Below, piece by piece: positions 52,711-61,589 of a stretch of DNA of 64,000 nt. This DNA comes from Edwardsiella anguillarum. Its GTDB lineage: Bacteria; Pseudomonadota; Gammaproteobacteria; Enterobacterales; Enterobacteriaceae. The translations under genes were made by a program, and so were the position numbers. Location of the stretch: assembly GCF_008801815.1 (NCBI RefSeq), contig NZ_VZOX01000010.1; one strand, 5' to 3'. Below the pieces are notes generated by a model. The model did not search any database and was not told where the DNA came from. It was given only the letters and a program-made list of their open reading frames with translations. Each line of letters begins with the position of its first letter. Position 1 is the stretch's first letter.

Positions 52711-53397
52711 ATGAAACGAATCGTTGCCGCATTATTACTGGTGAGCGCTTTTGCTGCTCATGCAGGAATTCAGGTTGATGCTACTCGCGTTATTTATAAT
52801 GGCGATGAAAAGTCAGCGTCACTGCCTATCCACAATGACAGCGCGGATGCCTATATGGTGCAGACCTGGCTGGATAAAGGGGATAGCACCAAGGTAGAGA
52901 GTAAGTTACCGATGGTGGTGGTGCCGCCGATTGTTAAGCTGGACGCGCAAAAATCGGCAATTTTACGCTTCATCTATTCCGGACAGGGTTTTCCGCAGGA
53001 TCAGGAGACACTGCTGTGGGTGAACGTGCAGGAGATTCCGCCGACGCCCAAGCAAGAAAACGTATTACAGGTTGCCGTGCGTACGCGGATTAAGCTGTTT
53101 TATCGCCCGAGTTCGCTGCATACCACTCTGGATGAGCAGGTGCATAAGTTGCGCTGGCAGAAAGCGGGAAATCAACTGCTGGCCATCAACGACGGGCCGC
53201 TACACATCACCTTTGGCTCTGTACAGATGCAGGGCAGCAACGGCAAGCCCATCGCGGTCGATGCCAATATGGTTGACCCCCATAGCCGCCTGGCGATCGC
53301 CATTCCGGCGGGGGCTCGCGTCGGCAATACAGTCTCCTTCAGCTACATCAATGACTTTGGAGGCCGGACTGAGGTTAAGGACGCGGTAGTTCACTGA
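52711..53397 (+). CDS. Periplasmic fimbrial chaperone (PapD/FimC-like)
   Basis: A 228-residue two-domain chaperone. A signal peptide ends AAHA-GIQ. The subunit-anchoring Arg (VDATRVIYNG) and Lys (RTRIKLFYRP) of the family cleft are present. The G1 donor strand region reads ENVLQVAVRTRIKLF. It stabilises pilins and delivers them to the usher. Spacing of 48 bases from the pilin and 14 to the usher points to one operon. Confidence 0.93.
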   Translation: MKRIVAALLLVSAFAAHAGIQVDATRVIYNGDEKSASLPIHNDSADAYMVQTWLDKGDSTKVESKLPMVVVPPIVKLDAQKSAILRFIYSGQGFPQDQETLLWVNVQEIPPTPKQENVLQVAVRTRIKLFYRPSSLHTTLDEQVHKLRWQKAGNQLLAINDGPLHITFGSVQMQGSNGKPIAVDANMVDPHSRLAIAIPAGARVGNTVSFSYINDFGGRTEVKDAVVH

Positions 53398-53411
53398 CGG
53401 AGAGAAGCGGG

Positions 53412-56003
53412 ATGGCGCAACAACAACGGACAGTATCACTGAAGACAGAGCCGACACGCTGGATGTGCCTGGCGTTTGCCGCCGGTAGCCTGTCCTTGGG
53501 GTGCAGCGCATCGGCCTGGGCCGAGTTTAACATGTCATTCGTTCACGGCAGCGAAAACGTCAACGCCGCTCAGGCGGTGGCTGAGGGCAACGCGCTGCCG
53601 CCCGGAGAGTATCCGTTTGCGATTTACCTGAACAAGCAGCAGGTCGACAACAAAGTTATCCGTTTCACGGCGAAAGAGGGCGCCGCCGCCCAGCCCTGCC
53701 TGACGGTGGAAGACCTGCTTAACTATGGGGTGAAGCTGCCCGATACGCTCACGCCGGGCAGCTGCGTTGACGTGGCCGCCGCCGTCAATGGCGCCACGCT
53801 CTCCTTCGATCCGGCGGTGCAGCAGCTCGACCTCTCTGTGCCGCAGGTCATGCTGGCGCAGCACGCGCGCGGCGCCATCCCGACGACCCTGTACGATCAG
53901 GGGATCAACGCCGCCTTTAGCAACTACAGCCTGAACTATAACCGCAACAGCAGCCAGCGTCAGAGCGGTCAAAACAGCGAATATACCTTTCTGTCCCTGA
54001 ATAACGGTCTTAACCTGTGGAACTGGCGCCTGCGCAATAACATGACCATGAATAAAGTCAGCGGTCAGTCGGCACAGTGGGACAATATCGCGACCTGGGC
54101 GGAGACGGATATCGCGTCCTGGCGCAGCCGGCTGCAGCTGGGGCAGGCCAGCACCAATAATACCGTTTTTAATAGTATTCAGTTTCGCGGCGCCCAGCTT
54201 TCCAGCGTGGATGATATGCTGCCCGAAAGCCTGCGCGGCTATGCGCCGGTGGTGCGCGGCGTCGCCTCAACCAACGCCCGCGTCGACATTCGCCAGAACG
54301 GCTACGTGGTGTACAGCACCAACGTGGCGCCGGGGCCCTTTGAGATCCGCGATATCTATCCGCACTCCAACAGCGGCGACCTGCAGGTGACAGTCAATGA
54401 GGCTGACGGCACGCGTAAGCACTTTACTGTCTCTTACTCCTCCATCGCCAATATGCTGCGCGAAGGGATCTGGAACTACCAGCTGACAGCGGGTCGCTAC
54501 CAGAACGGCGACACCCGCTATACACCCAACTTTATGCAGGGGACGCTGGCGCGCGGCATCGCCTATGGTCTGACGCCCTATGGCGGGCTAATCGTGGCGG
54601 ATAACTATCGCGCCGCCGCGCTGGGCGTGGCCAAAAATATGGGCGAGTGGGGCGCCATCTCCATCGATGGCTCCTATTCTGATACGACGTTGGCCAACGG
54701 TGAGCGCGCCCGCGGACAGAGCTACCGTTTTCTCTACTCCAAGTCCTTGAACCAGATGGGCACCAACGTACAGCTGGCAGGCTACCGCTATGCGACGTCG
54801 GGCTATTATGACTTTGCCGATGCGGTAGAGGAGCGCAGCCGCTGGCGGCAGGGGATATACGAGAACAACTACTATAACCCGGGCGATGAGCAGACCGGGA
54901 TCCCCGATCTGGACAATCGCAACCAGCATCGCGTGTATACCTCGCGCTATGCCAACAAGCGCGAGCGCGTGGATGTCTCCATTAACCAGCAGCTGTGGCA
55001 GGGGGCGACGCTGTATGCCAACGTCAGCAGCCAGAGCTACTGGGGCGGCGGTGGCCGGGATCGTACCGTCCAGCTGGGCTACAACGACGCCATTAAGCGC
55101 ATTAGCTATGGCGTCTACCTGCAGGATACGCGCAGCCAGTACGGCTACGCCGATCGCAGCATCAACCTGTCGGTGTCGATCCCGCTGAACTGGGGACGCG
55201 ACAACCATTCGGCCTCGCTGAACGTCAGCGGGACCCACAGCCGTCAGAGCGGAGATAGCTATAACACCGGCATCAGCGGAACGGCGCTGAGCGATCAGCG
55301 GCTGAACTACGCCCTGAGCACCGGGCATACCGAGTCGGCGGGGCAGAGCAGCGCGCTGAACCTGGGCTACCGAGGCGCCTATGGCAACCTGGACGGCAGC
55401 TATAGCTACAGCAACAGCTATAACCAGCTGGGGCTGGGGCTCTCCGGCGGCGTATTGCTTCACTCTGGCGGCGTGACGCTGTCGCAGCCGCTGCAGAATA
55501 CGGTCATTCTGGTCGAGGCGAAGCACGCCAGCGGCGTTCGCCTGGATAACCAGAGCGGCGTGGCCATCGATCCCTTTGGCTATGCGGTCGTTCCCTCAGC
55601 GACGCCATACCGATTCAACGCGGTGGCGCTGCATACGCAGGACTTTGAGCCGGGCCTGGACGTGCCGGTGGCCAGCAAGCAGGTGGTACCGACGGAGAAG
55701 GCTATCGTGAAGGTGCGCTTCGATACGTTTTACGGCGTGAGCCTGCTGATCCATAGCCACCTCAACGACGGCGGCTATCCGGCGGTCGGCGCCAGCGTCT
55801 TTAACCAGCAGGGGCGTAACAGCGGAACTGTGGGACTTAACGGCGATCTGTATGTATCCGGGGCGCAGCCGGGCGAGAGGCTGACCCTGCGCTGGGGCAA
55901 TCAGCCGGGCCAGCAGTGCGCGCTGGCGCTGCCGTCCGATCTGTCGATGCGGAATACCACGGCCGGCTACCAGGAACTCTCTCTCCCCTGTCAGACTCAA
56001 TAA
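53412..56003 (+). CDS. Outer-membrane fimbrial usher
   Basis: An 863-residue usher. A long signal (~37 residues, ending SASAWA-EFN) precedes the N-terminal chaperone-binding domain, then the beta-barrel and middle plug domain (RGVASTNARVDIRQNGYVVY and GPFEIRDIYPHSNSGDLQV). The C-terminal domains include DGGYPAVGASVFNQQGRNSG. The last-strand Cys pair is in QQCALALP and LPCQTQ. It exports and assembles the pilus. The gene is about 40 bases shorter than fimD-type genes but complete. Confidence 0.95.
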   Translation: MAQQQRTVSLKTEPTRWMCLAFAAGSLSLGCSASAWAEFNMSFVHGSENVNAAQAVAEGNALPPGEYPFAIYLNKQQVDNKVIRFTAKEGAAAQPCLTVEDLLNYGVKLPDTLTPGSCVDVAAAVNGATLSFDPAVQQLDLSVPQVMLAQHARGAIPTTLYDQGINAAFSNYSLNYNRNSSQRQSGQNSEYTFLSLNNGLNLWNWRLRNNMTMNKVSGQSAQWDNIATWAETDIASWRSRLQLGQASTNNTVFNSIQFRGAQLSSVDDMLPESLRGYAPVVRGVASTNARVDIRQNGYVVYSTNVAPGPFEIRDIYPHSNSGDLQVTVNEADGTRKHFTVSYSSIANMLREGIWNYQLTAGRYQNGDTRYTPNFMQGTLARGIAYGLTPYGGLIVADNYRAAALGVAKNMGEWGAISIDGSYSDTTLANGERARGQSYRFLYSKSLNQMGTNVQLAGYRYATSGYYDFADAVEERSRWRQGIYENNYYNPGDEQTGIPDLDNRNQHRVYTSRYANKRERVDVSINQQLWQGATLYANVSSQSYWGGGGRDRTVQLGYNDAIKRISYGVYLQDTRSQYGYADRSINLSVSIPLNWGRDNHSASLNVSGTHSRQSGDSYNTGISGTALSDQRLNYALSTGHTESAGQSSALNLGYRGAYGNLDGSYSYSNSYNQLGLGLSGGVLLHSGGVTLSQPLQNTVILVEAKHASGVRLDNQSGVAIDPFGYAVVPSATPYRFNAVALHTQDFEPGLDVPVASKQVVPTEKAIVKVRFDTFYGVSLLIHSHLNDGGYPAVGASVFNQQGRNSGTVGLNGDLYVSGAQPGERLTLRWGNQPGQQCALALPSDLSMRNTTAGYQELSLPCQTQ

Positions 56004-56015
56004 GGTGACGGATTA

Positions 56016-57083
56016 ATGAAAAGCCTAAGTATAAAACAGGCGCTGGCATTCACGCTGCTGCTGCTGGGTCTCTGCGTCAGCCGCCCGGCGTCTGCGCTCT
56101 CCTGTCGGGAGGGCAGTAACGCATCGAGCTGGGTGCCCATCGGGAATATTTATCAGCGTATCGATATCGGGCGGCCGATTATCCTGTCCGCCGCCGACTT
56201 TACCGCCGGTAACCTGATTTGGCGTTCGCAGAACTTTACCACCACCTTTACCTGCTGGGATAACTGGAATACCGGAAGGGGAGAGCACGCCTACATTTAC
56301 TGGAACCCGAAGGATGCGTTTGGGAGCCTGCACCGTTCACTGTCGGTTGGGGTCTCGATCAACGGGATCGACTATGATGCGATTAACCTCAAGCAGAGCG
56401 GCAGCCGGCCCAGCGGCCCCGATCTGGGCGAGGGGACATCAAACAGCGGCGGCGGTATTGCTAGACCGCGTACGCTCACCGTCAGCTATTCGGTGTACAT
56501 CAAGGCCACCGGCATCAAGCCGCCGGCGGGTAACTTCCCGGCGCTGGGGCTACCGTCGCTGTTTCAGATTGACGGCGTGGGCGGCTTGGATGCGCGCCCC
56601 AACGGCAACTTTAACGCCTATATCTCCGGGTTGGATAAGATCCAGGTGATCCACTGCAACCCGCAGATCAGCGTGCTGGCGAATAACGGCAACAGCATCG
56701 ACTTTGGTACGCTGAGCGCCGCTGGCGCCCGCCCGGGCGTTATCGCTCGCCAGATACCGTTCAGCATCAAGGCGACGCTGCTCGGTGGAGAGTGCGGCGG
56801 GCAGCAGCTACAGGCCAGCTTCAGCACTTTGAGGCCGGACGTCAGCGATCGATCGCTGATCCTGCCGGATACCAACCCAGGCGTCGGGATTTTCCTGACG
56901 AAGGCGGGGGATACCGGCGCGACGCCGATCCCGCTGCAGACCAATATCGATTTCGGCGGTCGGCTGCAGGATAAGCAGAATGAGGTGAGCGAGAACTTTA
57001 CCGCCAATCTGAAATGGCTGACCAATCGGCCGACGGCGGGGCGCTTCCATGCGACGGCCAACATCGACGTCACCTTTAAATAG
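56016..57083 (+). CDS. Two-domain tip adhesin of the fimbria
   Basis: A 355-residue secreted protein, twice the size of a pilin. The signal ends SRPASA-LSC. The N-terminal lectin-like half (~28-205) has Cys residues in ALSCREG and TTFTCWDNW, a Trp/Tyr-rich stretch (YIYWNPK) and a Gly-rich loop. The C-terminal pilin domain (~210-355) has its Cys pair in VIHCNPQIS and GGECGGQQ and ends FHATANIDVTFK. This is the FimH/PapG layout. It is likely the receptor-binding tip; the receptor is unknown. Confidence 0.88.
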   Translation: MKSLSIKQALAFTLLLLGLCVSRPASALSCREGSNASSWVPIGNIYQRIDIGRPIILSAADFTAGNLIWRSQNFTTTFTCWDNWNTGRGEHAYIYWNPKDAFGSLHRSLSVGVSINGIDYDAINLKQSGSRPSGPDLGEGTSNSGGGIARPRTLTVSYSVYIKATGIKPPAGNFPALGLPSLFQIDGVGGLDARPNGNFNAYISGLDKIQVIHCNPQISVLANNGNSIDFGTLSAAGARPGVIARQIPFSIKATLLGGECGGQQLQASFSTLRPDVSDRSLILPDTNPGVGIFLTKAGDTGATPIPLQTNIDFGGRLQDKQNEVSENFTANLKWLTNRPTAGRFHATANIDVTFK

Positions 57084-57352
57084 CCGGGTGCGCCCCCGTG
57101 GCGGGGAGCGCGAATCCGGGTCACCCCCGCGGCGGCTTTTCGGCCGCCGCCCGTCCGATCCTCTCCCTGTTTTAGCATGCGCTGCGTGCAACTCTAGAGC
57201 CTTTAATGCATTGTTAGGTGAGTTGCGTCACAATAACTGGCTGATTTACAACATAATCACCGCCTGATTCAGGGTAAGATAAGGGCGTTCGCCGCCGTGC
57301 CTTCCCCGTGGCTGGCATGAGCGGCGCGTTATTGTGACAAGGAGAGAGGGCA

Positions 57353-59011
57353 ATGAAATTTACCTATCGGGGTGCCGCCTGCGCGATCGCGCTAACGCTG
57401 GCGCTGACGCCAGGCTGGTCGCTGGCCTGGGAAAAAGATAAAACCTATAACCTGACCATTCTGCATACCAACGATCACCACGGCCACTTCTGGCAGAGCG
57501 AGCAGGGCGAATATGGCCTGGCTGCCCAGAAAACGCTGGTGGATCGCCTGCGTGCCGAGATCGCCGCCGAGGGCGGCAGCGTGCTGCTGCTGTCGGGCGG
57601 CGATATCAATACCGGGGTGCCGGAGTCCGATCTGCAGGATGCCGAGCCCGATTTTCGCGGCATGAACCTGGTGGGCTACGATGCGATGGCCATCGGCAAC
57701 CACGAGTTCGACAACCCGCTGAGCGTGCTGCGCCAGCAGCAGAAGTGGGCCGACTTCCCGCTGCTGTCGGCCAATATCTATGCGCAGGATAGCGGCAAGC
57801 GCCTGTTCCAGCCCTATCAGATATTCGATCGCCAGGGGATCCGCATTGCGGTGATCGGCCTGACCACCGACGATACGGCCAAAATAGGCAACCCTGAATA
57901 CCTGAAGAACATCGAGTTCCGCCCCCCGGCGGCGGAGGCCAAGGGCGTGGTCGAGCAGCTGCGGGCCAGCGAGAAGCCTGACGTGGTGATCGCCGCGACG
58001 CACATGGGCCACTACGACAACGGCGAGCACGGCTCCAACGCTCCGGGCGATGTTGAAATGGCGCGCGCGCTGCCGGCGGGCTACCTCGATATGATCGTTG
58101 GCGGCCACTCGCAGGATCCGGTGTGCATGGCACAGGAAAACCGGAAACAGGCGAACTATGTCCCCGGTACGCCCTGTGCGCCGGATCGCCAGAACGGGAC
58201 CTGGATCGTACAGGCCCATGAGTGGGGGAAATATGTCGGGCGGGCCGACTTTACCTTCCGTAACGGGGAGCTGACCCTGCAGCGCTACCAGCTGATCCCG
58301 GTGAACCTCAACCGACAGGAGAAGCAGGCCGACGGTTCGAAGACGCGGATCTACTACACCGAGGCGATCCCGCAGGATACGGCGATGCTGAAGCTGCTGA
58401 CGCCGTTCCAGGATCAGGGGCAGGCCGCGCTGGCGGTGAAGATCGGCAGCGTAGAGGGGCGTCTGGAGGGGGACCGCAGCAAGGTCCGCTTTGAGCAGAC
58501 CAACATGGGGCGCCTGCTGCTGGCGGCGCAGATGGAGCGAACCCATGCCGACCTGGGGGTGATGAGCGGCGGCGGGGTACGCGACTCGATGGACAGCGGC
58601 GACATCAGCTATAAGGATGTGCTTAAGGTGCAGCCGTTCGGCAACACCGTCGCCTATGTCGACATGAGCGGCGCGGAGCTGGAGAAATACCTGGGCGTCG
58701 TCGCCAATAAAAAGCCCAACTCCGGCGCCTATGCGCAGTTTGCCAACCTGAGCCTGACGGCGGACGGCAAGCAGGGCGTCAGCGGCGTGAAGATCGGCGG
58801 GAAACCGCTGCAGGCCGATCGGACCTATCGCGTGGCGCTGCTGAGCTTTAACGCCAGCGGCGGCGATGACTATCCCAATGTGACCCAGCATCCGGGCTAC
58901 GTGAACACCGGTTTCGTCGATGCCGAAGTGCTGAAGGACTATATCCAGCGCCATTCGCCGATCAAGGCGGCGGACTATCAGCCGAACGGCGAGATCGTGT
59001 ATCGCGATTAA
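57353..59011 (+). CDS. ushA: UDP-sugar hydrolase / 5'-nucleotidase UshA
   Basis: A 552-residue periplasmic enzyme (E. coli 550) that degrades nucleotides and UDP-sugars for uptake. A signal peptide ends GWSLAW-EKD. The metallophosphatase motifs HTNDHHGHFW, GGDINTG, GNHEFDNP, THMGHY and GGHSQ are in order. The C-terminal nucleotidase domain starts near residue 360. A GAGAGAGG site precedes the start. In E. coli it follows fsr; here it follows the fimbrial operon. Confidence 0.96.
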   Translation: MKFTYRGAACAIALTLALTPGWSLAWEKDKTYNLTILHTNDHHGHFWQSEQGEYGLAAQKTLVDRLRAEIAAEGGSVLLLSGGDINTGVPESDLQDAEPDFRGMNLVGYDAMAIGNHEFDNPLSVLRQQQKWADFPLLSANIYAQDSGKRLFQPYQIFDRQGIRIAVIGLTTDDTAKIGNPEYLKNIEFRPPAAEAKGVVEQLRASEKPDVVIAATHMGHYDNGEHGSNAPGDVEMARALPAGYLDMIVGGHSQDPVCMAQENRKQANYVPGTPCAPDRQNGTWIVQAHEWGKYVGRADFTFRNGELTLQRYQLIPVNLNRQEKQADGSKTRIYYTEAIPQDTAMLKLLTPFQDQGQAALAVKIGSVEGRLEGDRSKVRFEQTNMGRLLLAAQMERTHADLGVMSGGGVRDSMDSGDISYKDVLKVQPFGNTVAYVDMSGAELEKYLGVVANKKPNSGAYAQFANLSLTADGKQGVSGVKIGGKPLQADRTYRVALLSFNASGGDDYPNVTQHPGYVNTGFVDAEVLKDYIQRHSPIKAADYQPNGEIVYRD

Positions 59012-59052
59012 GCGTCAGCGCCTACGCCGCACGTAGCGGTATTCACCTCTAT

Positions 59053-59075
59053 AACGGCATGCGCGGCATGCCGTT
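59053..59075. terminator. Hairpin between convergent ushA and ybaK
   Basis: A perfect 10-bp stem (AACGGCATGC / GCATGCCGTT) with loop GCG lies between the two stop codons, with CTTGA after it. It is probably bidirectional. Confidence 0.65.
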
Positions 59076-59097
59076 CTTGATCGCCGCGAAGCCGGCC

Positions 59098-59583
59098 TCA
59101 GGCCGCGTCGCACTTGGCGATATCGGCAAAGCTTCCCTGCAGCAGGGCGGCGAGATCGGCGGCGGCCAGTTCAATGTCTAATCCGCGCTTGCCGCCGGAG
59201 ACAAAGATGGTGTCGAACTGACGGGCGGGCGCATCAATCACCGTCGGCAGGCGCTTTTTTTGCCCCAGCGGACTGATGCCGCCGACCAGATAGCCGGTGA
59301 CGCGCTGGGCCAGCGCAGGGTCGGCCATGTCGGCCTTCTTGGCGCCGAATGCCTTGGCGACCTTCTTGAGATCGAGCTGGGTGGCGACCGGTGTGACGGC
59401 GACGGCGAGCTTCTTGCTGTCGCCGTTCAGGGCGACCAGCAGCGTTTTATAGACCCGATCGGCGCTCAGACCCAGCTTGCGCACCACTTCGTCGCCGAAG
59501 TTGGTTTCATGGGGATCGTGCTCATAGGCGTGCAGGGAAAAAGCGATGTTATTTTTTTCCAGTAGCAGAACAGCTGGCGTCAT
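59098..59583 (-). CDS. ybaK: Cys-tRNA(Pro)/Cys-tRNA(Cys) deacylase YbaK
   Basis: A 161-residue editing enzyme (E. coli 159) that clears mischarged Cys-tRNA(Pro). The start MTPAVLLLEKNN at 59581-59583 is set by similarity. The motifs HDPHETNFGDEVVRKLGL and TGYLVGGISPLGQKKRLP are almost unchanged from E. coli, including the Lys used in editing. It is next to chiX, as in E. coli. Confidence 0.96.
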   Translation of the reverse strand: MTPAVLLLEKNNIAFSLHAYEHDPHETNFGDEVVRKLGLSADRVYKTLLVALNGDSKKLAVAVTPVATQLDLKKVAKAFGAKKADMADPALAQRVTGYLVGGISPLGQKKRLPTVIDAPARQFDTIFVSGGKRGLDIELAAADLAALLQGSFADIAKCDAA

Positions 59584-59762
59584 TGGGAATACCTCATCAT
59601 GCGTTTTGCCGCCAGTATATATCATACAAAAACGTTGACCAGCGCCGGACGACGGCATCGCGTGGATCGCGTGCCGCGGGAGAGCGTCAGGATCACTCGG
59701 TGGATAAGTTCCGGTGGATAACGGTTGCCAGCGCGGCGTGGCGATTGCTACCCTATACAGAA

Positions 59763-59849
59763 GACCGGGCCCCCCTGGGGGGACGCCCGGCATAATAATA
59801 ATATCTGAAGTTCCTCTTTGACTGGCCAATAGCGATATTGGCCTTTTTT
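59763..59849 (+). ncRNA. chiX: ChiX (SroB/MicM) Hfq-dependent small RNA
   Basis: The locus between ybaK and ybaP is where E. coli encodes ChiX. The 3' part is conserved: GCATAATAATAAT, then TTCCTCTTTGAC (the seed that pairs with chiP/chbB leaders), then the terminator GGCCAATA-GCGA-TATTGGCC with six T residues (59824-59849). The 5' hairpin differs: E. coli has a short stem, here a GC-rich one (CCGGGC...GCCCGG with an inner CCCCCC/GGGGGG). A TATACA -10 at 59754-59759 fits a start near 59763-59766. ChiX silences chitoporin until chitobiose is present. Confidence 0.9.
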
Positions 59850-59868
59850 ATGCGCCGCGCGGGCGGGA

Positions 59869-61212
59869 TCAGGCAAACAGGCTGATGATCAGCACGATGA
59901 TCAGGCCGACCACCGAGTTAACCAGCTCCAGCAGTCCCCAGGTCTTCAGCGTGTCCTTGACCGACAGATCAAAATATCCCTTAAACAGCCAGAATGAGGC
60001 ATCGTTGATGTGCGTCAGGGTGTTGGAGCCCGCGGCGGTGGCCAGCACCAGCAGCGCCGGATTAACGCCGACCAGCTGACCCGTCGCCGGATCGAGTATG
60101 GCGGCGCTGATGATCCCGGCGGCGGTCATGGCAGAGACGACGCCCTGGCCGGTCGCCAGACGGATCAGCACGGTGATAAGCCAGGCCATGATATAGGGGG
60201 AGACATTGCCATGGGACATCAGCATACCGATGGTATCGCCGATGCCGGTATCGATAATCGTCTGCTTCAGCACGCCGCCTGCGCCGATAATCAGGATCAC
60301 CATGGCAATGCTTTTTACGGCGTTCTCAAAGGCGTTCATCACCCACTGCATGTCGTGACCGCGTGCGGTGCCGAACAGCACAAAGGCGACCAGCATGGCG
60401 ATAAACATGGCGATGGGCGACGAACCGATAAAGTTGACGACCTCCCAGGCAGGCGTCCCTTTGACCAGCCAGACGTTGGCAATGGTCGTTGAGATCATGA
60501 TGATCGCCGGGATGAGAGGCACCAGAATCGAGATGCCGAAAGAGGGCAGGTTATCGCGATCGACCGGGACATCCTGCGTCAGAAAGGCCGGCGTCGGACG
60601 TTCAAGGTTGCCGAGAAACCTTGGCAGGATCAGACCGGCGCAGATGACGCTCGGAATGGTGACCAGAATACCGTAGATATAGACCATGCCCATATCTGCG
60701 CCGTAGGCGTTGACCAGGGCGACCGGCCCCGGCTGCGGCGGAAACAGTGAGTGCGCCGTTGTGGCGGCGGCGACGGCTGGGATTGCCAGCTTCAGGAAGG
60801 GGATTTTGGCCTCGGCGGCGATGACGATCACCAGCGGTGCCAGCATGATAAAGGCCACCTCATAGAACATCGCCAGGCCGAAAATCAGGCCAATGATGAT
60901 CACGGAGAGCTGAACATAGCGCAGCCCCAGACGCGTCAGCAGCGTATGGGCTATCTGATGTGCGGCGCCGGAGTCGACCATCAGTTTACCGATCACGGCG
61001 CCAAACACCACGATGATCGCCAGCTCGCCCAGGGTACTGCCGAAGCCGGATTTCATGGTATGCAGCAGCGCCATGAGATCCATTCCGGCGAGCATGCCGA
61101 CGGAGAGCGCTGCCAGCAGTAGCGCCACCATCGAGTTGATACGAAACTTGAGGTTCAGTACCAGCATCAGTCCGATGCCGAATACGACCCAGAGTATATT
61201 GAGAATATGCAT
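59869..61212 (-). CDS. gntP: GntP gluconate/fructuronate permease
   Basis: A 447-residue inner-membrane transporter, the same length as E. coli GntP and nearly identical along it (MHILNILWVVFGIGLMLVL, FPPQPGPVALVNAYGADMG, ATAAGSNTLTHINDASFW). In E. coli it imports D-fructuronate and gluconate and lies beside uxuAB-uxuR. Here it is divergent from uxuR with two UxuR-like operators between, but no uxuA/uxuB is present nearby. GGGATTTT precedes the ATG at 61210-61212. Confidence 0.94.
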   Translation of the reverse strand: MHILNILWVVFGIGLMLVLNLKFRINSMVALLLAALSVGMLAGMDLMALLHTMKSGFGSTLGELAIIVVFGAVIGKLMVDSGAAHQIAHTLLTRLGLRYVQLSVIIIGLIFGLAMFYEVAFIMLAPLVIVIAAEAKIPFLKLAIPAVAAATTAHSLFPPQPGPVALVNAYGADMGMVYIYGILVTIPSVICAGLILPRFLGNLERPTPAFLTQDVPVDRDNLPSFGISILVPLIPAIIMISTTIANVWLVKGTPAWEVVNFIGSSPIAMFIAMLVAFVLFGTARGHDMQWVMNAFENAVKSIAMVILIIGAGGVLKQTIIDTGIGDTIGMLMSHGNVSPYIMAWLITVLIRLATGQGVVSAMTAAGIISAAILDPATGQLVGVNPALLVLATAAGSNTLTHINDASFWLFKGYFDLSVKDTLKTWGLLELVNSVVGLIIVLIISLFA

Positions 61213-61224
61213 AAAATCCCTGTC

Positions 61225-61240
61225 ATTTGGTCAACCAATT
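61225..61240. promoter_or_regulatory. UxuR/ExuR-like operator 1 (gntP side)
   Basis: The palindrome ATTTGGTCAACCAATT has the inner core TTGGT-CA-ACCAA typical of UxuR/ExuR sites. It lies 13 bases upstream of the gntP start. Confidence 0.8.
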
Positions 61241-61267
61241 TAAATTCGGCCGACATGTTATCTGTTT

Positions 61268-61279
61268 TTGGTTGACCAA
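61268..61279. promoter_or_regulatory. UxuR/ExuR-like operator 2
   Basis: The palindrome TTGGTTGACCAA is centred 41 bases from operator 1, about four helical turns. Two operators on one face of the helix suggest cooperative binding or looping. Confidence 0.75.
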
Positions 61280-61589
61280 TGATGCGACGATTATCACACC
61301 ACTTTATTTATTATTTAAGTGACTAATAGCTTGCTATATCTTTTGGCGCCGCCGTGGCGCAGTGATTTTTTCCTTTTTATTCAATTGATTGTGTTTTTAT
61401 CGGGCTCATCAGGCGCGAGAGCTCCGCGATCGCCGTCATATTTTGGCGGGGAGACGACGCGCGGGACGGGATGCGGGCAGCTGAACCGATGTTATTTGAT
61501 CCGCCTCGTTTTTCCGTGCGCCGCTGGCCACGCCGTCGGCGGGCGGTGGTATAGTTCGACGTTATATAATGGGAGCTGGCGAGTGCTAT
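61280..61589 (+). other. Spacer upstream of uxuR
   Basis: About 310 bases without a gene between the second operator and uxuR. The part from 61290 to 61390 is AT-rich and could carry promoters. No further TTGGT-N2-ACCAA site is seen. Confidence 0.5.

Noticed and set aside
57129..57150. GC-rich hairpin after the tip adhesin as a terminator
   Set aside because: The stem GCGGCGGC / GCCGCCGC is real, but no T-run follows it. Evidence for termination is too weak to list.
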